Shown here in pieces: positions 23,392 to 36,915 of a stretch of DNA of 64,000 nucleotides (position 1 is the stretch's first letter; the number at the start of each line of letters is the position of its first letter). The stretch lies in the NCBI RefSeq assembly GCF_964204645.1, contig NC_134030.1, positions 18,669,110-18,733,109 of the forward strand, in the 5' to 3' direction. The notes under the pieces are model-generated. The model was not told where the DNA came from. It worked only from the letters and a program-made list of their open reading frames with translations, and searched no databases. The translations under genes and the position numbers were made by a program. This DNA comes from Tubulanus polymorphus. Lineage: Eukaryota > Nemertea > Palaeonemertea > Tubulaniformes > Tubulanidae.

Positions 23392-24594
23392 ATGGATCGA
23401 TTGGGAGCGCTGTTTATAGCGTCGCTGATCGTCTGGCGAGTTATAATCGCACACGCTGATCCGTCTGACTCTGTGACGATCAGTTCGTCTTGTAACAACA
23501 CTTGGTACCCCGTCGATTCTACGTCCGGTTACATCGTTTCACCGAATTACCCGTCGTTTACGCGCGGTGTTGAATGTCGTTGGTTCGTGAACAGTTCTTT
23601 ACCGGGAACTTTCAACTTCAAACTATACTACGACATCGAGCCGTCGATATTCTGTAGTGCTGACTACCTTCTCGTTGATGGTTCAGATAACAGATTCTGC
23701 GGCGAAGGAGAATATGGCATCCGCCGTAACGGTTTGATCTCGCCGTTGTTGTTTAGGAGTAACGTCGATGGTGCGCGAGGCAGTCGGGTTTATATAACAT
23801 ATCGTTATGAACGAAATCGATTGAAAGTCAGCTGTGGTGTGACATTTACTACTCCCAGATTCAAGGAAATTATTACATCGGAGGGATACAAATATTCTAT
23901 AAGCCATCTAGAGAATTGTCGTTTGTTCCTGGAATGGATGGAGATGCCATATGGTTTCGCGATGAACCTGACTTTGGTCAAGATTAGGGTTAGAATGGAA
24001 TTTCTTGCTGATCCCGCGACGACTGGTAAAATCTACGACGGATGGAACAGCAGCAGTGAACCTATAGCTCTCATACCAGTACAAACCGGTCATCCAGCTT
24101 CATCATTCTATACTAAGACAAGTAAAACTATTATCTCTCTGCTTGAATATAAACTGAATTTCGATTTTCAACTTTTGGTTCAGATGTATAAAATATCTGA
24201 TTGGAACGTCACTAATCCGTTAATCCAAATCTCTAATGACGAGTTTGGAGTGCTCATTCCTGATGACAACAGTTTACACGTAATAACCCGATCGAAACAC
24301 TTATACTGCTGGTCTATCACAGTGCAGGTGTTACAGTACGTCGACTTCAACTGGACACGTGATCTCAGCACATCCGGTGACGTCATTGGTGTATATAAAC
24401 TAGAAGGGTTACGCGTTGTAGGAACTGATATTTTACTCGGTTACAACTACCTGGAATCACTGAGTGTTAAATCTGACGGCTTTCTCGTCATACTGTGCGT
24501 TTTGATGAGCGCTGATGTGATGATGTCGAAACTAGAAATATCCTACAAAATCAATTCACTAACAATAGGTTATTTACACGTTGGGAAATCAGTG
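23392..24594 (+). CDS. R3 exon 1: signal peptide, CUB 1, CUB-like modules
   Basis: 401 open codons from ATG at 23392 (MDRLGALFIASLIVW) to gtg|gtaagt. The frame also extends 14 codons upstream without an ATG. Confidence 0.8.
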
Positions 24595-24860
24595 GTAAGT
24601 ACTTCATCGTGATATCTGTATTGTCGGTATTTACTTCACGATATTAAACTGCGTTCAGCAATTATTTCTTTCGAAAAATTAAAATGATGATGAAATGTAA
24701 GATTATTTCCCATCGATATGTATCCTGTGCACGTTTAGTTTTAATGAAATGCACCCATCCAAATTGTCGTTCATATGAATCTACTTTTTGAAATTTACAA
24801 CGAGAATATAACATCTTAAGTAGCGATGGAACATTCATATGATTTTGTTTGTTGTCACAG

Positions 24861-26180
24861 GTACGCGACCCGGAGGAATGTTTACATTCATTCAGGCTAT
24901 TTCCGCTTGTAAAAAGAAAAACGTTGACGTATCGAGTGATCGAACATAAGTTGAAATGGCGAGTGGAAATATCGGAAAAACGATTTCAACTGGCTGTCTT
25001 ATCGAGAAACTGCGAGCGAGCTGGATTTTATATATATGATGGTGGTAATTTTACAGCTAGACGCTATGGTCCGTATTGTCCTGGTGATACCTATGGTCGG
25101 CCCGTCGTCAAGTTGATTACATCAGGAGGATCGGTTACTGTAGTAGGATACGCCTTCGACTGGGATAATCAGCTAACAGTCAAGACTAACAAACTTTCAT
25201 GTATCATGCTTCGCGCTACTGATTGTGACGGGTATGTGTTTAAGGACGGAGAAAATCAGCTCAAAACGACGTCAGACTGTATCGTGATTCTACCCGAAAA
25301 CCGACGTCTTCGTTTAAGAAACATTTACATATTATCAGACCGCGAATATCAAATTGATCGATGTGCTCCGGAATATTTTATATACGTCGCGTGCCGGTCC
25401 TATATGAATATCAGCAGTAGTTTTATTAAGGGAAATACCTCAACAAGAACTGTGTTAAACAAGGTATCATTTAATAGTCCTTATCCTTTTTTGAGTCCTG
25501 ACCGATTTATCAAACTGAGACGAAAGTGCTATATGACAAAAAGGGCCGGTCATAGCGGTTTAGTCCCTAAGGATGTGTGTGGACTTGTGCAATCGCCGAA
25601 CTATCCGGGACCTGCCGGAATTACTGTTCAAAGAATATTCTATGCAGTCATTTATAAATATCATTACGGAAAATTTCGTTATTACAAATTTGTAATCAAA
25701 TACATTGAAATGATTGAATGCGTTAAACAATCCAGATTCTCTAAAGAAGCAGTGTTGTTCGTACAATACGTAAGTGGACAATTTACTAAAACCGAACACA
25801 AACAAACAATCTGTGGACGACACGCAGGGCATATACTTTACAGTCTGATGGCTACCAGACATGAGTTTCAAGTGACCGACAGAATCCCAACATTTCGGAT
25901 ACAATACATTCTACAAGAATCATTCTCAATAAAAGACCACGAGAATAAGTGTGAGGCGGGATTTCTATATTCGGGAATTTCATGCGTGAAATACATCACG
26001 GATGAACGATTGAATTGGGAGAATGCTGAATTGTACTGTAGACAGAAGTATGCGGGACATCTACTAAGTATCAACTCAGAACAGGAGATGAATTCCATTA
26101 AAACGTTATTTGCTACAAAGCTTCTTTTAACTGCATATTCGAAGAGAGCACTCATTGTGTTGATTGGATTGAAAAAACAG
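24861..26180 (+). CDS. R3 exon 2: CUB-like modules, CUB, first half of lectin domain 1
   Basis: 440 open codons, same junctions as R2. The CUB start CGLVQSPNYPGPAG and the lectin motif NWENAELYCRQKYAGHL are conserved. Confidence 0.8.
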
Positions 26181-26373
26181 GTAAATCTAATTTAAGTTGC
26201 ATAAAGGTATTGATAACATTATCGGGAGTTGGGATCTCAGAAGAAGAAATTTACGGGGGAATTAACGGCCTCAAGTCTTAACGGTCAAGTTTAATTTCGG
26301 CACTAACTGTTATTAGCCAATAATTTAGTTCGTACCAGACATTACGCATATTACTTTACAATTCTCTTTTTAG

Positions 26374-29300
26374 CCTGAAACCAGCTTTTACACGTGGACT
26401 GACGGCAAACCGTTGAGTTACACAGAGTGGTATAAACCAATAAATAACGACACGATACCGGACGTACTTCAAGGGTTGATATCTTATGAAAGAAAACAAC
26501 CGACAAATGACGTGAATATGCCGTGTACAGCGATGATACTGAATAATCCACGAGGATCAGCGAACTGGGTTCGATTCCCGTGTCAAATAGAAGAGGTTCA
26601 CGTGCGATTCTTTTGTGAATCGGAAAGAAATGATATCAATAAAAGTATGGCTGGGATAGAAAATGATTCAAAACATAATATGATATCCCAAATAAAACAA
26701 GGTATTTTGAATAATAATACGCTGAATACAATGTGTGCAATAGGTTGGTTAGTTATAGATGGACAATGTTATCAGGTACTGACACGTTGGGAAAATAAGG
26801 AGTCTTTTGACGTGGTTAGTGCAAGAGAAATGTGTCGTGAGGTACGCGGGGAAATTGGTATAATACAGGACTTGACGCAAGCCAAGGAGATGATTTTCAG
26901 ATTTCGTTATCAGCATCAATATGGCGCTATATTAACTTTGGATTCTAGCAAGCAGTGGATGATAATGAAGCCATTTGTTACCAGGATGAAATTACTTACG
27001 ATCAGTCGGTTAATTGGGTAATGATACCCTGGGAAAATGCAAAAGACAAAATCCATTCTGTTTTGTGTTCCTATAATGTAACTGAAGAAGAGTTGGCTTC
27101 TTTAAGTGGTTGTAAATCGTGGCAGTTTAAATGTAACGATCAAAGATGTATCAGCGACCATCGCGTATGTGATACCAGACACGACTGTCGACACGGCGAA
27201 GATGAACTCAGTTGTACGGATATAAATTCATACAGTTAGTTTCAATGCTTTGATGGTGAGATTGTATCAATAAGTGGTTACTGTGATTTCATACAGGATT
27301 GTGTGGATGGTTCTGATGAGAATTCGTGTTTTCATCCCCCGTGTTTGTCCGAGGAATTTCGTTGCATCAGTGGTCAATGTGTCAGTGGGTCGAACAGATG
27401 TGACAGAGTAGCTAATTGTAAAGACAACTCCGATGAAATTGAATGCACCTCTCAACTATGTCAGGGGTTCTTATGTAACAGTGGGTACTGTATCAGTTCT
27501 CAGTTGTATCAGGATGGAGTTGTGGATTGCAGTGGAACTCTTGAGGAAGATGAATTAGTTACGAATCCTAATATTACAGTGAATCCTACGATATATTGCA
27601 ATGAACACCACTGTACGACTAACTTCACAAATCTCTGTACAGAATCCGATGAACAAAGATGTTCTTTCGATTCTCCTCATTGCTATTCTAGACGTCACAG
27701 GTGTATTCTAGAACGAATGACAAATGGTTTCCCAGTTTGTAGAAACCTTGAGCACGTATTGAAATGTGAAGAATTTGTATGCCCAGTTGGTACTGTGAAA
27801 TGTCCAGCATCGTACTGTATACCTATCAGACAGGTGTTCGATGGTCGGTCAGATTGTCCTAATTCAGAAGACGAGCGAAACTGCGAGACTTTGTCATGTC
27901 CGGGAATGTTTAAATGTAGCCAGGAAAATCGATGTATTCCACAGACTGAAGTTTGTGATGGTGTTGTGAATTGTAAACATACAACTGATGACGAGGCTTT
28001 CTGTAACGTCACGTGTCCTAAAGGTTGTGAATGTCAAGGTCATTCGATCAAATGCAACAATTCTCGGCTAACAGATTTAGATGGCATTTTCCAAGCATCA
28101 ACGCAAATTTTAATTTTGTCAAATAACCAAATTGTCTTGAACGTCTTTACATTTTCCCAATACGTTTATCTCCACAAGCTCAACCTCACCGCCAATGAAT
28201 TGTCTTACCTTTTACCAAACTCGTTCAAGAACCGGCATAACTTACATACATTAGACCTCACGCACAATAACATAACATCATTATCCACAAATACGTTTAC
28301 TGGTCTGTATAGTTTGAAAGAGTTATTCATAACTGAAAACCCACTACATCGTTTAGAGGATGACACCTTCCAAGATTTAAAGTCACTTCAGGTTCTTGAT
28401 CTTCGTCGACTTTCCTTGTTCGTGCTTGACAGATTCGTATTTAGAGGTCTATCTTGTTTACGATCGTTGAATATCAGTGGTAACAGAATACGTCGTATTT
28501 CACTATACGCATTTTTTGGATTAACTACACTTGAGACCCTCGATATAACCGATAATTACAAAGTCATTTCTGTAGATAGACAAGTTTTTGACAATGTAAC
28601 GACATTAGCATTTCTAACGTCTGATGCTTATAAATTTTGCTGCATGGCTCCGAATGTTGACCAGTGCCTTCCCGAAGCTGATCAATTTTCCTCCTGTTCA
28701 GATCTTATTGGGAATACAGCTCTCAGAGCTATCATCTGGGTCATCGCTTCATGTAGTTTCTTTGCTAACGGATTTGTCATTTCCCTTCGCATTCGAGCGA
28801 TTCGATTCTCCTCCTCAAATCCATCCTCAGACATCATCATTATAAACGTTGCTTTATGTGATTTTATGATGTCTATATATTTGTTTCTGATCGCTGGAGC
28901 CGATTACATATATAAGGGAATCTACTTTCTCCATTCAGAATCGTGGACGGACAGTGCGTTGTGTCGTCTTGCCGGGGTCGTGGTATCTATTTCGTGTGAA
29001 GGCTCATTGATATTCTTGCTCATAATGACGCGTCATAGATATTCAAATATCGTTAATCCTTTTTCTGTGAGCCTGATTACATCTCCGAGATATGTGGCAA
29101 TTATTTGCTGTATATGTTGGGTTGTCTTGGGCATTATTGCATTACTACCTCTTACACCTGTCCCGTACTTCGGAAGCAATTTCTACGGCGCTACAGGGGT
29201 TTGTTTACCTATGAATTTGATTTCCATTGATGTCGATGCCTGGCATTATTCGTTCATTATTTTTTCTCTGTCTACGTCAGTCATACTTGCTACGATAATG

Positions 29301-29618
29301 GTGACTTACGCGCAAATGTACAGGCTTGTATCTGGAAGCAGGTCTGGTTCAGGAAGAGCTGACCCTTCCGAACTGATTTTGGCCCGCAGAAGTTTGGTGA
29401 TAAATCTTTGTAATGTGATTTGCTGGTTACCGTTAATTATCGTTCAGTTTTGCGCGGTATTTCGGGTGGAAATACCGAATCAGGTAGCGGCTTGGCTTGG
29501 GGTTCTTTTCTTACCAATCAACTCGTCCCTTAATCCCTTTTTGTATACAATACTGACTATCGATATGAAGTCCATACGAGCAAAAGCTATGCGCCAAATG
29601 AATTGGGTGAACAAATGA
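26374..29618 (+). CDS. R3 exon 3: lectin end to 7TM, with frameshift and nonsense codon
   Basis: Open from 26374 to 27021 in the first frame. After the missing base near 26984 the proper frame runs 26955-27239 (TAG) and again 27303-29618, ending MNWVNK. Confidence 0.8.
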
Positions 29619-29726
29619 AACATCTAGATTCCTTTTGCATAAGAATGCTGCATTTTTCTTTACATTCAACATTGTAGTAGTCAAACGCATGATTATATAT
29701 AGTGTTATATATGACTAAAAAGAACG

Positions 29727-29727
<1 letters not shown>

Positions 29728-29772
<45 letters not shown>
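29728..29772 (+). repeat. TA microsatellite after R3
   Basis: About 20 TA units following gactaaaaagaacgggtata, orthologous to the tracts after R2 and R5 but much shorter. Confidence 0.9.
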
Positions 29773-29776
<4 letters not shown>

Positions 29777-30580
29777 CCCTTTCTTATATATATATATACT
29801 AGTCACGGATGAGATATATAGATTAAAGGGTCACAGGCCCCGGATCGGTGGTATACTCCTGAAGCTTGTAGATAGATAATTACCAACAAACCATTTTACA
29901 GTCGCTAGCCGCCATTTTGTTAGGGTACTTTTGTCCGGTAATGTTGGGTAATGTTTCTCTATTTTTAAAAATCCAATTGTGATGCGTGTTTTATCATATT
30001 TCATCGGTTTGTAGATGGATTTTGACAGTGTTAGTAGGGCCTGGCTAGTATTTCAGCTATGTAAAATTCATTTGCAACATGAGATTGATATAGAAATCCG
30101 TGGCCAGTTTTTGCTGCGCGCATAGAAATTCAGGGTACTCAACTTTAAAGCTAGTTTTTTTAAAAATAAATTTCCTTAAATTCTATGAACTGTGCGCATT
30201 AACACAATTCAAGTTGAATTCATAGATATCTTGCCCAGTTTTTGTTGTTCTATGATAATTCAACTGCAGCGTGTCTATTGACATTCCGAGTTTCTGCGCT
30301 GTTTTAGCGGTGTGTATTTTAGAATAAGGTGTAACTTGTTCTCATTTTCTGCTGTACCCGCAGATTGCAGCAAGCAAAATGACCCTTTGTAATAACGGAT
30401 ATCCCAAGGTCACTTCGACTAAGTCCCCAATTTTATGTGATGATCAAGCTAGTTTAGGCCTACCAGGGGTGCAATCATGTCGTCCACCAATCCGTCTACG
30501 AGAGAGGAGCGTATCGATCTGATTGTCAGTGTTAAATAAAAACGAACAGAGACTCGACTAATTAGATGTTAAATGGTGTT

Positions 30581-30586
30581 TTTATT
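30581..30586 (-). terminator. Polyadenylation signal of cysteine-rich peptide gene (copy 2)
   Basis: Minus-strand AATAAA about 60 bases after the stop at 30647. Confidence 0.55.
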
Positions 30587-30646
30587 GGATGTCATCTCGA
30601 TGATAATAGCAGAGAAACTGACAATTGCTTTCAAGCAATTTAACAC

Positions 30647-30832
30647 TCAATACTCGTCCCACGGACATTTTTCATGACAGGTACTTGGACAGTTTGCTTG
30701 GCAGGCATCCTTTTGTGCGGCGGGTGTTCGACATTTTACCCAGCAATTGTTGAGACAGATTTGACAATAATCAGGCTGCACTGAATCAGCGCCACTAGCG
30801 ACCATTGCGACCAGAACTAAAACTACCAGAAA
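30647..30832 (-). CDS. Terminal exon of small cysteine-rich secreted peptide gene (copy 2)
   Basis: Same 61-codon exon as at 20489-20674, with the eight-cysteine pattern kept and DSVQPDYC replacing DSAQPDYC at the start of the mature part. A one-base change in the presumed intron leaves an upstream frame open (to 30973), but copies 1 and 3 do not share it. The acceptor model is therefore preferred. Confidence 0.65.
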   Translation of the reverse strand, partial: FLVVLVLVAMVASGADSVQPDYCQICLNNCWVKCRTPAAQKDACQANCPSTCHEKCPWDEY

Positions 30833-30839
30833 CTGAAAA

Positions 30840-33542
30840 AGCGCTATTGTTACCAGAGCTGTACTTCCGCGGCTTATCAATGATGATTCCACAGTGGCTG
30901 CTCGCTCGAGAGTTCCACGCCTGCCAAGGGCTGATCCACAATGTAAAACATTGAGCATTAGGACATAAACCACTTTGGCAATAGAGGATTCTACTTATGG
31001 CAAATAGGGTCCACCAGGTGTCACTAGTGTGCACCTACTGTGGCGATAGTTCAAGATCCTACAGTGAAAAAGAAATCGATGAAAATAAAACAACAAAAGA
31101 ATATAGCTGCAAACGATAACGGGTTTTCTGCCAAAAAATGTTTTTGTCGGGGATTCGAGCCAAATATGATGACTATATTACATCGCGATGTAAGCCTTAA
31201 AATCCCCTTCGATATCACAGGATTAGAACGTTCACTATACGCGACACAATTCTATTTGTAGCGAATTCAAGTCATAGACGGCGGTGTCTTATTTTAACAT
31301 GTGGAAGCAAAATCTGAACCCGATAAGATGAATGGCACTGTTTGACAAAAAATATAACGAACAAATATTTGGTATCCGAAAATATATTTAATTGCTGAAT
31401 CTTGGAACCAAACTTTATCAATTCGGGCTTACAAATTTCTAGAAATATCAAATGAGTAGGTAATGCGGTTTATGTGTTATAAGTATTATCAATTGTTCTT
31501 GTAATTGCCAAAGAGTTCGGTGGCCCTAATACATCTATAATTAACATCAGTACACATGATGAAATACGTAAAAGACATAATAATGAAAATATCAAAACAG
31601 GACGTGTTTAGTGCTTCATAAAAATGACGACAATTTACAAATTGAATTACTAATTCACAGAAATGGTTTGAAAGAAAAGTTTGCAAATCAACCTCCGGTC
31701 AGTTTTTTTTTGTAAGGTAACAACGCCAATATACTTTTAACGAAAATAGTGTGGAAAAAGGTAAGTAGACTGACGATGGAGAATGTGAAGAGAGTTTTCT
31801 GCGAAAGTCCATAAAATCCTAATTACCTTTGATGACAACATGATTCTCAGATACTGTAGATCTCAGATCCCTCGCGTCCGTGAAGTCAATGCAATGTGTT
31901 TTACTGCATGTGCGTTTCGCAAAGACACGGGTGGAAAATAGCCGTTTACATAATGGAGATTCGTTATTTGCTAAAACTGTTGAAATTGTGAAGATGATTC
32001 CCGACCACTCTGACGCACTCGGTATCGTCACTGTCAAATAATATATATCGTATTACATTGAAATCAGCAGCTGTGAAACGTACGTCCCTGAGCAGAAACT
32101 TTCCCGTTGTCCTTGAGATGCTTATTCTGACGATTCAGCATAGTCTTCATCCATCCGTCCTCTGAAATGACACCATTCTTGAATCGTTGAATTCACCAAT
32201 AACGAGATGGTCATCATTAGCTGCTAATTATAATTTTACTGAATCGTCGATAGTCATCGAGAATGAAAGGGTTGTCATTTGGTAAATAATCATGATTTCG
32301 GTGAATCTTAAGAATCATGTAGAGTGAGAAGGCCACAAATAACTGGTTACAATTTAACTGCAATTTACTTATTTCTTATATAGTACGCTATGTGAAACAT
32401 CTGCTACTCAATTATCATGAATTCTGCGTCGATGTATAGAACATGTTACTTGATATAAATATTCGATTTTAAAAAAGCAGCTGGTCATGTAAGTACAGCA
32501 ATTATGATTGCAATTGATTCAGATGTACTTCGCATTATTCCAATACCGTCGAGTTCACTTAAATTACTCTAATCAATATCCTGTTGGATGATTATTATTC
32601 GAATCGATTACTATGTTATTGAAACCCTTATCCCAACACGCACCGAATTAAATGAATTACGCATAGACTTTCTGTAGATTTTAGTACTACCAAACTTCGA
32701 TGATTGATGTATTGACCTCCTTATACTGTCCTATCCTGGTCGGGACAATGGTGTACACATTGTACAGCTATGCAGGCGGGTTTGTATCTGTATAAAAAAA
32801 GACTGATGTTTTTTTTCCGATGCGGACAGTCGCAAAGACGGACGGATCAACGGACTGACCAACAGACGCGGGCAAAAGTTAAGGTACCAAGTTCCCCGCT
32901 AAGTCCCCGGGACAAAGATATTGTTGCGGTAAACTTACAGTATTGTTATAATTCTACGTTAATTCTACGTCTGCGAATCTTTGCATAATGAATTGAAGCT
33001 CAGTCGATTACGTCGCATCGAGTGGACATTCTATACTTAACAACCACTAAAAAACGGTTGAAGAAATCCTCTGAATTATCGAGAAATTACAAACAAAAGT
33101 AGGTGTATACCTGTTTTGAAACACTCTGCATATACGCGTAATGCATCAGCATTCAGGAGCGACTTGAACGAAACGAAAATAATTTTGAGTATTTTAAAGT
33201 ATGATTGGGCATATCGAAATAACCACGCGTGGAAACATGAAATTGAGAATTGCTGCTCAGAGAGATGGTACCGTAATTGCTAATATATTGATGTGTATGT
33301 CGGAGAGCGAATACTAATGACAGAACGGGGGAAAAATATCACACGCGAGTTCGAAAAAAATCAGCGGTTGAAAATAATTGCTGGATTTCAAAATTGCTGA
33401 GTGAAGCAAATAAATAATTTCACTAGAAAGAAATATACAATTGTTCATTATTTATGAGTGGAACCTGAAGATATGTGGGTAACCAAGCAGAATTTGAATA
33501 GTGAAGGAATTCCTTCATTCTGACGTGACGAAGTTACTCTGT
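30840..33542 (+). other. Duplicated spacer between R3 and R4, upstream region of R4
   Basis: Near copy of 20680-23391. A type-1 gene therefore sits behind the same upstream DNA as type-2 genes R3 and R6. No additional gene seen. Confidence 0.45.
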
Positions 33543-34740
33543 ATGGATCGACTGAGAGCGCTGTTTATAGCATCGCTGGTCGTCTGGCGAGTTAACATCG
33601 CACACGCTGATCTGTCTGACTCCGTGACGATCAGTTCGTCTTGTAACAACACTTGGTACCCCGTCGATTCTACGTCCGGTTACATCGTTTCACCGAATTA
33701 CCCGTCGTTAACGCGCGGTGTTGAATGTCGTTGGTTCGTCAACAGCTCTTTACCGGGAACTTTCAACATCAAACTATACTACGACATCGAGCCGTCGATA
33801 TTCTGTAGTGATAACTACCTTCTCGTCGGTGAGTCCGATAACAGATTCTGCGGTGAAGGAAAACATGAAATCCGCCGTAACGATTCGATGTCGTTGATGT
33901 TTAGGAGTAACGTCGATGGTGCGCGGGGTAGTCGGGTTTATATCACGTATCGTTATGAAAGAAGCCGATTGAGAATCAGTCATCGCTGCAGTGAATCTAA
34001 TTTTCAAATGGATGAAATGAAAATGTCGACAGGATACAAATTCACGATGTTGATGCGTGATGGTTGTCAGATCTTCCTGGAATGGGACGCCCTCTCGGGT
34101 GGTTCAGCGTTGAATTTGACATTCGCAGATTTTGACCTAAGACTCCCACCTTCTGTCGATCCAGCGTCAAGTTTTCGAATCAATGACGGCTGGAACACCA
34201 GCAGTGAACCGATAGCGCTTATGGGTGAACAAACGCGGACAGCAGCCGTCATCGTTTTATACTAAAGCAAACAGTGCCGTTTTCAGTTTGCTACATGGGC
34301 ATGAGGTTACCACAACACTATCAGTTCAGATCTATAGAATATCTGATTGGAACGTCTCTAATCCGTCAATTCAAATGTCTTATAACGAGTCCGGAGTCCA
34401 TATTCCAGATGACAACAGTTTACACGTAATAACTCGATCAAAACACTTACACTGCTGGTCTATCACAGTGCAGGTGTTACAGTACGTCGTCTTCAACTGG
34501 ACACGTGATCTCAGCACATCCGGTGACGTCATTGGTGTATATAAACTAGAAGGCTTACGCGTTGTAGGAACTGATATTTTACTCGGTTACAACTACCTGG
34601 AATCACTGAGTGTTAAATCTGACGGCTTTCTCGTCATACTGTGCGTTCTAATAAGACCAGGTGTTTTACAGTCGAATATAAAAATTGAATTTGAAGTTAA
34701 ATCTATCTCTATAGGAGACGTACAAGTCTACAAACCCAAG
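33543..34740 (+). CDS. R4 exon 1: signal peptide, CUB 1, CUB-like modules (1-bp insertion)
   Basis: From ATG 33543 to aag|gtgagt. The length is 1,198 bases, one more than a multiple of three, because of the extra base in caaacgcggacag near 34234. After it the correct frame resumes at GQQPSSFYTK. Confidence 0.8.
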
Positions 34741-34954
34741 GTGAGTAAAGATGTCCACTCGGCTATAGCTAAATTTAATGTAACTTATTTTGTGAACCAA
34801 AGAATATACATCGTCAAACACTTTTTTTTCTAATTGCGATAAAGAATATTTAATTTCAAAACACGGTGCCCTCGCGGTGCAACTGATCGAAAAAGTATCT
34901 GAAAACTTTAATCAGCCGTTCATTAGTCATTCATTTATCCTTCCCTTCCGAACG

Positions 34955-35213
34955 CAGAGCCGTCGGAAGGAATTTTTCAGTGGCGAGGCTTATTTCTGAA
35001 GGGAGTCTGGGGCCCTCCCCTAGAAAAATTTTGAAAATTCAATCACCGGAGATGCGTTTTGGGGCCATTCACAGAAGCATTTGAAGTCGTGAGCCAACCA
35101 CCTAGTACAGAGAACGACGAGCTGCTACGCGGTACAGCATGCTTGCTTTCGAAAAAAATTTTGTTAAGCAAAAAATTGGGGCGGTTTGGGCCGCCCCTGT
35201 TCCGACGGCTCTG
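34955..35213. mobile_element. 259-bp MITE in intron 1 of R4
   Basis: Begins CAGAGCCGTCGGAA and ends with the exact inverse TTCCGACGGCTCTG. It is absent from the same place in R1 (empty site gaacggatgaaa near 557). It is flanked by gaacg and gaaca, an imperfect 5-bp target duplication. The CAG start is hAT-like, but hAT elements make 8-bp duplications, so the superfamily is open. No coding capacity. Confidence 0.75.
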
Positions 35214-35532
35214 GAACAGATGAAATACCGTATGAAATATGGTATGAAATGACGTATGAATATGAAATAACGTCCAGTGAAATGAGCGTTTGTCAGAGAT
35301 GACGCCTGCTGACATAAACAATAAAGTTCTGAAATTACCCATTTAGAAATCACATTTCTCTGTAATGGCTAAAACAAAATTCGAACCAGTAGCATATTTG
35401 ATATTTGTTTTAATATATCACATTTGACAATATACATTTTACGTAATATTTCGATGTTTCTTCTATTTACAGTGGCACCGCTGAAAGATATTTATGAATT
35501 CCTAATAGAAACTAAACTCATTGATATTGTAG

Positions 35533-36843
35533 GTAAAGCGTGATCGGTTTATATCATCAAACCCCTTTCCTTTTTCTAAGATGAAGTTTACGTATGGTGT
35601 ATTCAAGTATGAATTCAAATGGAAAGTTGAAATCTACGACATCGATCTGGAATTAGCGGTGCTGTCTGTGAATTGCGAAAATGCTGGATTTTATATATAT
35701 GATGGTGGTAATTTCACAGCTAGACGCTACGGTCCGTATTGCCCCAGCCCATCGGGGTATAGACGAAGTGTCGTCAGTCTGATTACATCAGGCGGCCCGG
35801 TGATCATGGTGGGCTATTCCATTAACAGTCAAATCCGGCACAAGGGCGGTGTGGTATTACGTCCGTCTGACTGTGACGGCTACGCGCTACGGGGAGGAGA
35901 ATACAACGTTACAGTACCGCTGACGTCACGCTGTTTCACGGTTTCACCCGAAAATCGGGACGTTCCATTACATCATAGTATCGACATATTATCACCGCAC
36001 GAATATGAAATGAACTCGTGTTTGCCTGATTTTATCTCGACATCTACGCCGTGTAGTCGTTATTTGTCTATCGATAGGCAGCGCCTCGAAAACAGTCTCG
36101 TACTGCACACTGTTACAGTAAATGATACGCGCTTGTTCAGAAGACGCCCGTACATCATTGAATTGAGGCGCGTATGTCAAACGACGGATAGACGTAACAG
36201 ACGGTTCGGCGATGCGGAATCGAATAAAGGCGACTGCGGAATCTTTCAGTCGCCGAACTACCCGGCTTCGGTCGGATATTCGAGTACTACGATCAGATAC
36301 AATCTCAAGTTCAAATGGAATACAGCCCCGATAGAGTTTTACCGATTCGTTATAAAATATATGGAAATAACACCGTGCATGAAAAGTTCCAAAGGGGTTC
36401 GATACTCCATCTTTTACGTCGAGTTAATGAAATACAAAGACAGCGAGACGAAACACGAAGATAAACTATGCGGGATATACGCCCGAGCAGGATTACAGTT
36501 TTATAGTATAAGTACAGGTCCCCTCTGGTTCGAACTGAAAAACGATATTCCGAAATTCCGTATTCAATACATTTTAGAGAAACAATTTTTGATGAAACCG
36601 CGCGATATTGTCTGCAAATCAGGACTCATAGATTCAGGAGTTTCCTGCGTCAAATATATCAGAGACAAACGTCTGAATTGGGAGAACGCTGAATTGTACT
36701 GTCAACAGAAATACGGAGGACATCTTCTCAGTATCAACTCGGAACATGAAATGATTGCTATTAAAAGATTATTTGCTAGTAAACTTCTTCGAGATGGCTA
36801 TACACAGAAATCACTTGTAGTGATGATCGGCTTAAAACTGCAG
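35533..36843 (+). CDS. R4 exon 2: CUB-like modules, CUB, first half of lectin domain 1
   Basis: 437 open codons. The start at tattgtag|gtaaag follows from alignment with type 2, where exon 2 also begins with a valine codon (gta) and where the FPFSK segment matches FPLVK. The upstream ctatttacag, also an acceptor-like site, leads to a stop and is rejected. Confidence 0.75.
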
Positions 36844-36915
36844 GTAAACTATACACGAATTTTCAAACGTCTTCTGTCAACAGAGATGTTTTAAATTTTC
36901 AGCATTTATTTCTAG

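Larger units (their letters stand above)
23392..29618 (+). pseudogene. R3: type-2 CUB/C-type lectin/LDLa/LRR 7TM receptor with frameshift and nonsense codon
   Basis: Exons are 23392-24594, 24861-26180 and 26374-29618, with domain order as in R2 but with a complete 7TM and C-terminus. Against R2 and R5, exon 3 has lost one G near 26984 (ccaggatg for ccagggatg), shifting the frame inside lectin-like domain 2. CAG is also changed to TAG at 27237-27239 inside LDLa 2. Further unusual changes follow: a Cys to Phe in the fifth full LDLa repeat (QVFDGRSDC) and Asp to Tyr in LDLa 4 (NSGYCIS). These support relaxed constraint. The 7TM region is intact and has HRY, CWLP and NPFLY. Confidence 0.85.
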
